A stretch of DNA of 18,440 nt, taken from the NCBI GenBank assembly GCA_009908535.1, contig JAAAOD010000100.1:1-18440 (forward strand), in the 5' to 3' direction. The notes beneath the pieces were generated by a model, which saw only the letters and a list, made by a program, of their open reading frames with translations, ran no database searches and was not told the origin of the DNA. Numbering within the stretch: the stretch's first letter is position 1; every line of letters begins with the position of its first letter. The position numbers were made by a program, and so were the translations under genes. This document shows positions 7,588 through 14,893 of this stretch, one piece after another. The DNA is from Verrucomicrobiota bacterium. Lineage in GTDB: Bacteria > Verrucomicrobiota > Verrucomicrobiia > Opitutales > Oceanipulchritudinaceae.

Positions 7588-8339
7588 GCCGCTACATCAA
7601 CGCCGGTCGAGGCGTGGACCGCGTCGGGGGGACCCTCCGGTTCCGCGAAACCGTGCAGGGAAAAGAGGCGGGTACTGTAGCGGCCCGCCTCCGCCTCCTG
7701 CACGGGGTAGGGGGAGTGGCGGACCTGGCCCGTGTGGAGCCGTCCGCGGCGGTCGGGGCTGGTGAAAAGGCGGTATCGCTCAAGAAGAAAGAAAGCAAGG
7801 CTTCCGGGTAGAGGGGTAGAGACCTTTCCCGCCGGCCGCCACGAGAAGGCCTGCTCCGGCAGCCAAGCGGCCGCGCGCCGGCTGCGGCAAGTGTAGTGAA
7901 AGGTTCCCTCCTCATCGCACCGGCTTTCCAGCCGGGCAAAACGGTAGGCGAGGTGAAAGAAGGTCCTCGCCATGAAGACGGCGACGCGGTCGTTGGTTTC
8001 GAGGGTGTAGAACCAGACCCCGGGCCGGCCGGCCCGGTCGACGGCGTAGGTGCGCAGGTTCAGCTCGAGGAAGGCCGACAGGCCGGGGACGGCCGGACAA
8101 CCGCGCGGACGCACCCCCTTCATGTGGAACGGCACGATCCCCAGCCACGCGGCGCCGTCGAAGCAGTCCACGGTAAGGCCATCCGGTAGGGTTGCCTGCA
8201 CCAGCCCGGGGTCGACCCGCCAATGGAGGAAGAGCAGGTCGCGCCACTGCATGTGCAGGAGGACGGGGCCGTCGGCGGGATTGTCGCGCTCCGCCAGCCG
8301 CTGCTCCGGAGTCGGCGCTGTCCGTGCCCATGTCTTCAT
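7557..8339 (-). CDS. DUF2071 / YqjF-like protein
   Basis: A 260-residue member of the DUF2071 (COG3361, YqjF) family, whose biochemical function is unknown; an acetoacetate-decarboxylase-like fold has been suggested for relatives. Family hallmarks: MQWRDLLFLHWRVDP (30-44), LPDGLTVDCFDGAAWLGIVP (51-70), FHMKGVRP (71-78), FLELNLRTYAVD (90-101), and the conserved block GVWFYTLETNDRVAVFMAR (107-125). No signal peptide or membrane helix is seen. The start ATG at 8339 lies 12 nt beyond the cinA-like stop, so the two genes probably share a transcript. The last 31 bases overlap the 3' end of the DUF429 gene on the other strand. The context gives no metabolic hint beyond co-expression with CinA. Confidence 0.85.
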   Translation of the reverse strand: MKTWARTAPTPEQRLAERDNPADGPVLLHMQWRDLLFLHWRVDPGLVQATLPDGLTVDCFDGAAWLGIVPFHMKGVRPRGCPAVPGLSAFLELNLRTYAVDRAGRPGVWFYTLETNDRVAVFMARTFFHLAYRFARLESRCDEEGTFHYTCRSRRAAAWLPEQAFSWRPAGKVSTPLPGSLAFFLLERYRLFTSPDRRGRLHTGQVRHSPYPVQEAEAGRYSTRLFSLHGFAEPEGPPDAVHASTGVDVAAHSLQGLGTG

Positions 8340-8351
8340 GGCAAAACCGCT

Positions 8352-9632
8352 TCAGCAGCGCAGGCTCTCGAGGAGGTCGACCATCTTGTACTTCTCGATT
8401 TTGCGGCGCAGAAAATCGAGGGCGGCGGTGACGGCGCGTTCCTTCACGGCGGTGCGGTTGCCCGGGAGGACGGCCTTGCGCGACCAGACCCCGGCGGGGC
8501 TGTGGTAGCCGAGGTAGACCGTTCCCGCCGGCGTGTCGCGACCTCCCTCGGGACCGGCGTAACCGGTGATGGCAAGGGCGTAATCCGCCTCCATCATTTC
8601 CGCGGCAGCCGTGGCCATGGCGACCGCGCATTCCGCGCTGACCGCGCCGTGCTGTTCAATGAGCGAACCCGGAACCCCGAGGATGTTTTCCTTGACCTCA
8701 TTGCGATAACAGACGAGGCCCCCCGTAAAAACCTTGGAGGCCCCCGCAACATCGGTAAAGCGGCTGGCGAGTAAACCGCCGGTGCAGCTTTCCGCAACGG
8801 CGAGCGACTTTCCCAGCGAACGCAACTGCCGCAGGATGAGGCAGGACAGATCCGGTGTACCGTAGCCGAGGAAGCTTTCCCCGAGGGCCTCCCGGCAGCG
8901 TTCCCCGAGCTGGCGAATCTGCGCCTCGGTGAGGCCGCCTTCCACCGGATGCAGGCGTACGTCGACATAGCCGAGATGCGCGCAGTAGGCGACGCGGACC
9001 TTGTCGGCGGTTTTCTCGAAGAGGGGATGGAGCAGCTCCGCGACCTTGCTTTCGCCGAGACCGATGGTGCGGAAGCGGACCGGACCTTCCTTGTCGCTGA
9101 CCCAGCCCCGTTCCTCAAGCCGCGGCAGGAGATCGTTCTGGACCATCGGCTGCATTTCCATCGGCGGCCCGGGGAGAAGCACAATGACGTGCCCGTTCTC
9201 CTCGATCCACTGGCCGGGAGCGGTCCCGTTGGGGTTGGGAATAATGTCCGCCCCGCTCAGGATATGGCATTGCTTGTAATTGTTCTGCGTCGGTTCACGT
9301 CCCCTTGCCCGGAAAAAGGCCTCGATTTTTTCCTCGACCTTCTTGCTGTAGGTGACTTCGCGACCGAGGGCTTCCGCCATGCAGTCGACGGTGAAGTCAT
9401 CGGAGGTGGGACCGAGACCGCCGGTGACGACGACAAGGTCCGCCCGATCGAGGGCCTGGTGAAAAGCGGGCACCATCTCCGAGGCCTCGTCACGGATTTC
9501 CGTTCCCCAGTGCAGGGGGAGGTTCTTGTCGGCAAGAAGACCCCCGAGCCATGTCAGGTGTGAATTCGCCCGCAATCCGTTCAGCAATTCGTCTCCAATG
9601 GCGAGGAGTTCCGCTTTGCGCGGCCGGGTCAT
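8352..9632 (-). CDS. cinA: CinA family protein: MoaB-like domain plus nicotinamide-nucleotide amidase domain
   Basis: 426 residues, the usual length for two-domain CinA. The N-terminal COG1058 domain (about 6-170) is molybdopterin-binding-like and in characterised relatives hydrolyses ADP-ribose or similar dinucleotides. It shows GDELLNG (13-19), TGGLGPTSDD (70-79) and LPGPPMEM (153-160). The C-terminal PncC-type domain (about 262-415) deamidates nicotinamide mononucleotide in NAD recycling. It shows AESCTGGLLASR (280-291), GGLVCYRNEVK (304-314) and ITGYAGPEGG (355-364). The usual form of the last motif is ITGiAGPdGG, so the Tyr is a mild variant. The catalytic Ser and Lys region looks intact. 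It is the first gene of a likely two-gene transcript with DUF2071 and is divergent from uvrC. No Shine-Dalgarno is evident before the ATG at 9632. Confidence 0.93.
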   Translation of the reverse strand: MTRPRKAELLAIGDELLNGLRANSHLTWLGGLLADKNLPLHWGTEIRDEASEMVPAFHQALDRADLVVVTGGLGPTSDDFTVDCMAEALGREVTYSKKVEEKIEAFFRARGREPTQNNYKQCHILSGADIIPNPNGTAPGQWIEENGHVIVLLPGPPMEMQPMVQNDLLPRLEERGWVSDKEGPVRFRTIGLGESKVAELLHPLFEKTADKVRVAYCAHLGYVDVRLHPVEGGLTEAQIRQLGERCREALGESFLGYGTPDLSCLILRQLRSLGKSLAVAESCTGGLLASRFTDVAGASKVFTGGLVCYRNEVKENILGVPGSLIEQHGAVSAECAVAMATAAAEMMEADYALAITGYAGPEGGRDTPAGTVYLGYHSPAGVWSRKAVLPGNRTAVKERAVTAALDFLRRKIEKYKMVDLLESLRC

Positions 9633-9648
9633 GAGGGAAGCGGGGTTC

Positions 9649-9676
9649 TTGTCGTTGGCGGGGTCTTGGTTATCAT
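9649..9676 (+). promoter_or_regulatory. Candidate uvrC promoter
   Basis: TTGTCG (9649-9654, four of six), 16 nt, then TATCAT (9671-9676, five of six). Transcription would begin near 9683, giving a leader of about 25 nt that contains the uvrC ribosome binding site. It overlaps the opposed cinA promoter candidate. Confidence 0.4.
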
Positions 9677-9685
9677 GCTGAAATG

Positions 9686-9714
9686 ATTATAAGGAGAAAT
9701 CGCCGCGATGCCAG
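9686..9714 (-). promoter_or_regulatory. Candidate cinA promoter with perfect TATAAT
   Basis: On the minus strand CTGGCA (9714-9709, four of six), a 17-nt spacer, then a perfect TATAAT (9691-9686). The -35 box would lie over the uvrC start codon. Transcription would begin near 9679, about 47 nt before the cinA ATG. Confidence 0.45.
9691..9696 (+). promoter_or_regulatory. Shine-Dalgarno of uvrC
   Basis: AAGGAG lies 11 nt before the ATG at 9708 and supports that start. It is the only strong Shine-Dalgarno I can see in the window. Confidence 0.7.
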
Positions 9715-11180
9715 TGCCGGTACCCAGTAAGTTGAAGGAAAAAGTCCGCCAGTTGCCGGAATCTCCCGGAGTGTACCTGATGAAGGACCGCACCGGGAGC
9801 GTCCTCTATATCGGGAAGGCAAAAAACCTGAAGCGCCGTGTGGGATCCTATTTCCAGCCGTCGCGGCGCTTCCGCATCGAGCAGCCCAAAGTGGCGGCGA
9901 TGCTGGACCTGATCGCCGACTTTGAGATCCTCGAGACGCGCAGCGACAGCGAGGCCATCCTGCTCGAGGGCCGCCTCATCAAGGAATGGCGGCCGAAGTA
10001 CAATACCGATTTCACCGACGACAAGCGCTTCCTGCATGTGCGGGTCGACCCGGAAATTCCCCTGCCCCGCTTCCGGCTGGTACGCTTCCGCAGCGGCGAC
10101 CGCTCCCTTTATTTCGGTCCCTTCGCACACAGCGGCCTCCTGCGCCGTACCCTGCAGGAAATGCGCCTTAAATTCGGGATCCTCCTCGGCGACGCCCACC
10201 CGCAGCAGCTGGAGGACGGCCGCTGGCGCCTTTATGACGACGCCCGCGCGGAACTCTATGGGCACCCCAACATCGTTTCGGTGCTCGAATACCGGGAACG
10301 CGTGGAGGCGGCCTGCGATTTTCTGGAAGGGAAGTCAAAGGAGTGGATCGGGGAACTCGAAGAGCAAATGCGCAAGGCGGCCGAGAACCGGAACTATGAA
10401 CGGGCGGCCGAACTACGCGACGTCATGGCCGCCCTTCGTCGCACGACCCAGCGGAACCGGAAGTTCACCCATGCCGCACCGTTGGTCGCCGAACCCTCCC
10501 GTCCCCTTGAGGAACTGCGCAAGGTGCTCGCCCTTGCGCAGCCCCCGCGCCGGATGGAGTGCTTCGACATCTCCCACATTTCCGGGAGCTTCTGCGTCGC
10601 CTCCATGGTGCACTTCCGCAACGGCAAGCCGGAGCGGAAGCAGTACCGCCGTTATCAGATCAAGGGCTTTGTCGGCAATGACGATTTCCGGGCCATGTGC
10701 GAGGTGGTGGGGCGGCGCTATGCGCGTCTGCAACGGGAGGGGCAGCCGTTTCCCGACCTCATCGTGATCGATGGCGGGGCGGGGCAGGTCGCTTCCGCCC
10801 TGCGGGCCTTCCTCGAGCGCGGCATTGAACCGCCGCCCTTGATCGGCTTGGCGAAAAAGCGCGAGACGATCGTTTTCAGTGACGGGCGGGAGGCCCTGCA
10901 GTTGTCCGGTCACCATCCGGGCCGCCTGCTGCTCCAGTACCTGCGCGACGAGGCTCACCGCCATGCCAACACGTACAATGCGGAATTGCGCCGCAAAAAA
11001 CTGCGCGAATCCGTCCTCGACGATTTTCCCGGCCTTGGTCCGAAACGGCGGCGGCTTCTCCTTGCCCGCTTTGGCTCCCTCGACCGCCTTCGCAAGGCCA
11101 GCGCCGAGGAGCTGCAGGAGGTTGAAGGGATCGGTCCGAAGCTCGCGGAAGCGATCGCCTCCCAGGTGCGCAAGGTCTGA
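9708..11180 (+). CDS. uvrC: UvrC, excinuclease ABC subunit C (short form lacking the cysteine motif)
   Basis: The dual-incision nuclease of nucleotide excision repair, recruited by UvrB. 490 residues against about 600 usually. The GIY-YIG domain (about 15-100) has GVYLMKD (21-27) and LYIGKAKNLKRRV (33-45). The UVR motif that contacts UvrB is at about 218-245. The C-terminal endonuclease V-like domain has CFDISH (285-290), GNDDF (323-327), VIDGGAGQ (353-360) and RDEAHRHAN (413-421), keeping the Asp/Asp/Asp/His set. A helix-hairpin-helix DNA-binding domain follows (about 436-488). Two oddities: the four-cysteine segment normally between the nuclease and UVR domains is absent (YDDARAELYGHPNIVSV stands there), and the linker of about 120 residues between UVR and the endonuclease V-like part is missing. 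Both cutting sites look intact, so function is expected. The stop lies 18 nt from the convergent PTS-IIA/DAC-like gene. Confidence 0.95.
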   Translation: MPVPVPSKLKEKVRQLPESPGVYLMKDRTGSVLYIGKAKNLKRRVGSYFQPSRRFRIEQPKVAAMLDLIADFEILETRSDSEAILLEGRLIKEWRPKYNTDFTDDKRFLHVRVDPEIPLPRFRLVRFRSGDRSLYFGPFAHSGLLRRTLQEMRLKFGILLGDAHPQQLEDGRWRLYDDARAELYGHPNIVSVLEYRERVEAACDFLEGKSKEWIGELEEQMRKAAENRNYERAAELRDVMAALRRTTQRNRKFTHAAPLVAEPSRPLEELRKVLALAQPPRRMECFDISHISGSFCVASMVHFRNGKPERKQYRRYQIKGFVGNDDFRAMCEVVGRRYARLQREGQPFPDLIVIDGGAGQVASALRAFLERGIEPPPLIGLAKKRETIVFSDGREALQLSGHHPGRLLLQYLRDEAHRHANTYNAELRRKKLRESVLDDFPGLGPKRRRLLLARFGSLDRLRKASAEELQEVEGIGPKLAEAIASQVRKV

Positions 11181-11198
11181 GGCGTCCGGTCCTTGCGC

Positions 11199-12560
11199 CT
11201 AGCTGTTCGCGCCGATCGGTTTTTCGAGGAGCGGAAACATGACCCCTTTGCGGAAGAGGGTGACCTGTCCGCTGGAGGCGGAGACGCAGAGGGAAATGGA
11301 ATTGGTGGCCTTGGTAATGGCGGAGGCGGCGGAGTGGCGGGTTCCGAAACCAGAGGGCAGGTTGTCGTAGAATTCCGCCGGGGCATGGATGAGGGATCCG
11401 GCGGATTCGATGATGCCGTCCCCGCGTATGACAAAGCCCCCGTCGATGACGGAAAACTCCTTGATGGTTTCGTCCATGAAGGGATTGAGGATGTTTCGGT
11501 CCTCTTTCCGGTAGCCGTAAAAGGGATTGAGGACGAGCGGCTTCACCATCGAATTCACCTTTTCCGTATCGCCGATGACAAAGAGCGTGCCCACCGGTTT
11601 GCCTTCGCGTCCTTCCACGGAAAGCTCCGTGGCGATGGCGATCATCCGCTCCAGCACTTCGATTTTGACGCTCGGGGGAAGGAGGTCGTTTTCGCGGTCG
11701 ATGACGCTCTGGAATTCGCGTTCGATATCCACCACCATGAGCGTGTCGAGCTGGTTGCTGGAGGGAAGGCCGCCAACGCAGAGCAGGCGGTCGTTATGTT
11801 TAAAAAGACCGCGGGTGAGGCCGATAAGAATGGCACTGCGGGCCTGCGAAAGCCGCTGCCGCGAATAGGAGCGCACCTCGATGGAACTCTCGATCTGGTC
11901 GCTGTCGGGCGCGCGGTCGGCGGCGGCGCGAGTGACGAGGATGGTGCGGAAGTCGGGAAAGCCCTGCGTGCCCTCGATGCCGCCGGCGAAGGTGTCGCCG
12001 AAGAGGAGGATGGCGGAACATTTCGAGTCGCGCGCCACTTTGGCCGCTTCGCGCAGGAGAATGCGGTTGAAGCGCGTCTGCCTCCGCTCGGGTTTCGCAA
12101 GCAATCCGCTGAAGCCGAGGATCACCCGTTCCCGAAGCGTTTTGGTATCGGGCGAGGCCACGATGTTGCCGACGAGGTCGCCGTCGCGGAAGAGGCGGGC
12201 GAGGGAGGCGAGGACATTGAGGTAGTTCTTCTCGCCCTCGGAAGCGAGGAGAAGAAAAAGCAGGCGGATGTGGCGGTATTCCTGGAGGCCCTCGAAATCG
12301 AGGCCCTCGGGAACGCGGCCGACCGCGAACAAATACGGCCGCTTCATCCGGACCCGGATATGCGGCATCGCGACCTGGTTCCCGAGGTAGGTGGTCATTG
12401 TCTTTTCCCGGCTGATGAGCTGGTTCGCGATTTTCTTCGTGTTGAAATCCTCCTGTAGCCTTGCTGTGGCTACATCAAGCAGTTCAACGATGGCCCCCTG
12501 CAGGTCCGTGGACTGAATCTCGATGATCCTTGATTTGGCGATATACCGGTCCAGCCGCAT
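11199..12560 (-). CDS. PTS EIIA (type 2) / PK-C-like / DisA_N-like diadenylate cyclase fusion
   Basis: A 453-residue three-part protein. Residues about 10-155 match a PTS_EIIA type-2 domain: YLGNQVAMPHIRV (58-70) has His67 where such domains are phosphorylated by HPr or NPr. Residues about 160-285 (FNRILLREAAKVARDSK, CSAILLFGDT, DRLLCVGGLPSSNQLDTLMV) look like the pyruvate-kinase C-terminal alpha/beta fold, which archaeal CdaZ-type cyclases also carry before their cyclase domain. Residues about 300-445 match DisA_N: EGREGKPVGTLFVIGD (316-331), VIDGGFVI (371-378), GFGTRHSAASAI (404-415), SISLCVSASSGQVTL (421-435). The cyclase hallmarks are altered: DGA is DGG, RHR is RHS, and the usual SEExG reads SASSG. 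It may therefore make c-di-AMP, make another product, or only bind nucleotide. No membrane segment is seen. It lies 49 nt downstream of the HEAT-like gene. Domain calls are firm; activity is open. Confidence 0.85.
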   Translation of the reverse strand: MRLDRYIAKSRIIEIQSTDLQGAIVELLDVATARLQEDFNTKKIANQLISREKTMTTYLGNQVAMPHIRVRMKRPYLFAVGRVPEGLDFEGLQEYRHIRLLFLLLASEGEKNYLNVLASLARLFRDGDLVGNIVASPDTKTLRERVILGFSGLLAKPERRQTRFNRILLREAAKVARDSKCSAILLFGDTFAGGIEGTQGFPDFRTILVTRAAADRAPDSDQIESSIEVRSYSRQRLSQARSAILIGLTRGLFKHNDRLLCVGGLPSSNQLDTLMVVDIEREFQSVIDRENDLLPPSVKIEVLERMIAIATELSVEGREGKPVGTLFVIGDTEKVNSMVKPLVLNPFYGYRKEDRNILNPFMDETIKEFSVIDGGFVIRGDGIIESAGSLIHAPAEFYDNLPSGFGTRHSAASAITKATNSISLCVSASSGQVTLFRKGVMFPLLEKPIGANS

Positions 12561-12609
12561 AACTACAGGCTTAAGGAAGAAAGAGCAGGTTTGACAACCG
12601 TTAATCTCC

Positions 12610-13809
12610 TCATGGAGGGGCTTTTCCGGAAATCTGTTGCTGCAGGCGGCGGCGGGCCTGCTCGAGCCGCGGATACAATTCCCGGAAATCCGGATTCGCG
12701 AGCCAGCGCTGCACCCGTGCGGCGGCGGTGCGGAGGCGCTCCTCGGTGGAAACGATATCTGTATTCAGAAGTTGAGCACTGAGGAGGTTGTGGGAAAGGG
12801 CGTTGTTCAGGTTCGGATAGTAATCGAGGAAGCTGCCTTTTTCCTCGGCGGGAATCCGGTCGTCGGCGAGGTAGGCGGCGAGGAGTTCCCGGGCCGGTTC
12901 CGATGCGGCGTGCAGGCGGGCGAAAGAGGCCGCCCGCTGCACGGAGGGCAGGTCGGCCTCGAGCAGGGCCGGGAGCACCTCCATGGGGCGCCGGTCGACG
13001 AGGCGCTCGAGTCCGAGCGCGGCCGCCGCCCGCAGACCGGGGGCCGCCTCGGGGCGCAGCAACTCGAGAACGTCGGGGAGCAGGTCCGCCGATGCGAGAT
13101 AGACCACGACATCGACGGCCTCGGCCACGGCGGGAGTGGGCCGGTTCAGCCACGGTTCGTGGCGCAGAAGGGCGCGGGTTCGGGCAAGGAGGAATTCCCG
13201 GTCCGCAGTCGCCAGTCCCTCCTCTCCCGGGGAGGCCCATGCGTAATTCCGCAGGTGAAGGACGTATTCGGAGGGCGGCAGTTCAGTGCCCCGGTTTTGC
13301 AGGGCCGTGCGGGCGCGTCTGCGCGCTGCGGCGGGATTCCATTGGCCGAGCCAGTCAAGGAGGGTGGAGCGCAGGGACGGGGCGCCGGCGAGGCGTCCCC
13401 CCGGACCCACCCGGAAGCGCAGACCGAGGGGCAGGTCGCGTCCCGTTTCCAGAAAGCGCAGGATCTCGTCCGAGGCCGTGGCGGACCCCATGGAAAACAA
13501 CCATTGGCGGAGGCCCCGCAGGCGTTCCCGGGTCGCTCCCGGACCCTCCGCTTCGCGCAGGCCGGTGATGACCGCTTCCCAATCGACGACCACCGGCGAC
13601 GCTTCCGCGGGTTCGTCGGGCGTCGCCGGATCCTCCTCCTCTTGCCCGGTTCGTTTTTCCGTGTGCGTCGGCTCGGCCGGGGCGGCCGCCTTGTCTGGCT
13701 CGGTCCCGAGGGGTGTTCCGGTTTTCCGTTGGGAGAGGACGAAAAAGACGACCGGGGCGACCAGAATAAGGAAAAGGCAGAGGGCCTGGAGGAAAGCACG
13801 GAGTTTCAT
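12610..13809 (-). CDS. Membrane-anchored, HEAT-like repeat protein of unknown function
   Basis: 399 residues; I do not recognise a named family. Residues 5-26 form one hydrophobic segment after a short Lys/Arg stretch, a signal anchor or signal peptide. A Pro/Glu/Thr-rich, charged stretch follows (about 30-72), probably a flexible linker. From about 75 onward the protein is Ala/Leu/Arg-rich and helical, and about 235-320 has HEAT-like pairs such as LRAAAALGLERLVDRRPMEV and SVQRAASFARLHAASE. The C-terminus is basic and Gln-rich. A repeat scaffold outside the cytoplasm, tethered to the membrane, is the best reading. It starts 9 nt after the EamA stop and ends 49 nt before the DAC-like gene, so all three genes may share an mRNA. 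No Shine-Dalgarno is seen, so translational coupling to EamA is possible. Confidence 0.75.
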   Translation of the reverse strand: MKLRAFLQALCLFLILVAPVVFFVLSQRKTGTPLGTEPDKAAAPAEPTHTEKRTGQEEEDPATPDEPAEASPVVVDWEAVITGLREAEGPGATRERLRGLRQWLFSMGSATASDEILRFLETGRDLPLGLRFRVGPGGRLAGAPSLRSTLLDWLGQWNPAAARRRARTALQNRGTELPPSEYVLHLRNYAWASPGEEGLATADREFLLARTRALLRHEPWLNRPTPAVAEAVDVVVYLASADLLPDVLELLRPEAAPGLRAAAALGLERLVDRRPMEVLPALLEADLPSVQRAASFARLHAASEPARELLAAYLADDRIPAEEKGSFLDYYPNLNNALSHNLLSAQLLNTDIVSTEERLRTAAARVQRWLANPDFRELYPRLEQARRRLQQQISGKAPP

Positions 13810-13818
13810 GGCATTGCG

Positions 13819-14700
13819 TTAATCGGCTTCGGGAACGGAGGCACGGATGACGATGACGGCCCCGCCCACGACAAGGGCGGAGGCAAGGTAAAAGATCAGG
13901 TGGGGAACTTCCCGCAGAAAGAGATATCCCATTATCCCCGCGAAAATAAACTGGCTCAGGTTGATGATGACAACCGCCTGCCCGCGGATTTTCCCGATGG
14001 CCCAATTGATGATGGAATGCCCGAAGACGGTGGGAATCAGGGCCAGCCCGAGGATGGAAAGCCACTCCGTTTCCGTCGTCGACCCGAGCCATGTCGTGGG
14101 TCGACCGGCAAGGTCGAGAAGGCCCGCGATGCCGAGGCAGACCATCCCGCCCATCAGGTAAACCGGAACGACATACAGGTGGATGCTCGGGAGATCGCGG
14201 TTCTTGCGTCCATGGATCAGGTAGAAGGCGTAGAGCAGCATGGAAACAAAACATACGGCATCCCCCGCCGCGTATTCCGGACTGAAGTTAAAGTCCCCGA
14301 GCCCGAGAAGTATCACCCCGGCGAGGGCGAAGAGGGTGCCGTAGCCTTCCCGGGGCGTGATCCGTTCTTTCAAGAGGAAAAAGAGCAGAAGCGGCATGAC
14401 GACCGGAACCATGTTCACGATCAGGGAGGCGTTGGCCGACGGCGTCATGCGCGCGCCCATGATCCATGTGATGAAGTGGACGGCGAGGAACAGGGACGGT
14501 GGCAGGGCGCGCCGGAAGAGGATGCGCGGGCTGAATTCCCGCAGGTGTTTCCGCGCTCCGAGCAGGAACGGGGAAAGGAAAAGGCCGCCGAGAAGAAGCC
14601 GATAGGCGGAAAGGACGATCGGATCGGTCGTTCCGATTTTGATGAAAATCACCGACGTGGAGCAACAATATACGCCGAAGAGAAGGATCAGGTAACGCAT
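13819..14700 (-). CDS. EamA/DMT family transporter
   Basis: A 293-residue integral membrane protein with two tandem EamA repeats and about ten hydrophobic helices, the usual size for drug/metabolite transporters of this type. The first repeat includes VIFIKIGTTDPIVLSAYRLL, typical of the helix 1-2 region. The second begins around residue 150 (GDAVCFVSMLLYAFYLIHGR) and contains FGHSIINWAIGKIRGQAVVI. Family members move amino acids, nucleotide sugars, purines or other small metabolites; the substrate cannot be read from sequence. I chose the ATG at 14700 (MRYLILLFG) because helix 1 starts immediately. An upstream in-frame ATG at 14796 would add a charged segment that reads through hairpin-rich non-coding DNA. 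First gene of the probable EamA / HEAT-like / DAC-like cluster. Confidence 0.9.
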   Translation of the reverse strand: MRYLILLFGVYCCSTSVIFIKIGTTDPIVLSAYRLLLGGLFLSPFLLGARKHLREFSPRILFRRALPPSLFLAVHFITWIMGARMTPSANASLIVNMVPVVMPLLLFFLLKERITPREGYGTLFALAGVILLGLGDFNFSPEYAAGDAVCFVSMLLYAFYLIHGRKNRDLPSIHLYVVPVYLMGGMVCLGIAGLLDLAGRPTTWLGSTTETEWLSILGLALIPTVFGHSIINWAIGKIRGQAVVIINLSQFIFAGIMGYLFLREVPHLIFYLASALVVGGAVIVIRASVPEAD

Positions 14701-14759
14701 GCCAGTTTCCCGAAAAGAGGTTTCCTTATCGGTGCTGGCAAAAAAAATCGCCTTTTTGC

Positions 14760-14782
14760 AACCCCGCCCGGGAGACGGGGTT
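14760..14782. repeat. Hairpin in the EamA upstream region
   Basis: AACCCCG (14760-14766), a 9-nt loop, CGGGGTT (14776-14782): a perfect 7-bp stem followed by TTT on the plus strand. It could be a weak plus-strand terminator or part of the EamA leader. An A8 tract and a short T5 run lie just to its left (14740-14757). Confidence 0.5.
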
Positions 14783-14808
14783 TTCCATGGTATCAATTAG
14801 TTGGGTAT

Positions 14809-14848
14809 CACAGAACGCTGTGTCCCCGCACCGAGGTGTCTCGGGGAC
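14809..14848. repeat. Paired hairpins of unknown role
   Basis: CACAG (14809-14813), AACG loop, CTGTG (14818-14822), immediately followed by GTCCCCG (14822-14828) pairing with CGGGGAC (14842-14848). The second stem is extended by CACC/GGTG inside it (14829-14832 with 14835-14838), leaving a 3-nt bulge. The heptamer GGTATCA occurs twice just upstream (14789-14795, 14804-14810). I match this to no known riboswitch or RNA. It could be a structured RNA on either strand. Confidence 0.45.
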
Positions 14849-14866
14849 CAGCTCGTTAGGGTAATG

Positions 14867-14893
14867 AAAGCCCCGCCGATGAGGCGGGGCTTT
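14867..14893 (-). terminator. Probable intrinsic terminator of the PQQ-like operon
   Basis: A perfect 11-bp stem, AAAGCCCCGCC (14867-14877) with GGCGGGGCTTT (14883-14893), around the loop GATGA. It starts 22 nt after the stop of the propeller gene in its reading direction. The T-run is short on the minus strand (TTT, then CATTA) and slightly better on the plus strand (TTTT), so it may work both ways or end a plus-strand RNA. Confidence 0.65.

Noticed and set aside
11193..12458. 421-codon plus-strand frame opposite the PTS-IIA/DAC-like gene, and similar frames at 197-1378, 2629-3567, 12637-14859, 15128-16597 and 16510-17862
   Set aside because: All are antisense shadows of genes with clear domains; their translations are low-complexity Gly/Glu/Val-rich strings without motifs.
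14701..14796. N-terminal extension of the EamA gene from an ATG at 14796
   Set aside because: It would encode a charged segment across the hairpin and A-tract region, ahead of the natural first membrane helix.
14785..14870. A tRNA, 5S rRNA or known riboswitch (including the c-di-AMP ydaO type or guanidine-II) in the hairpin region
   Set aside because: No T-loop consensus, cloverleaf or conserved riboswitch core could be matched; the AACG loop does not fit the guanidine-II ACGR pattern and partner hairpin.
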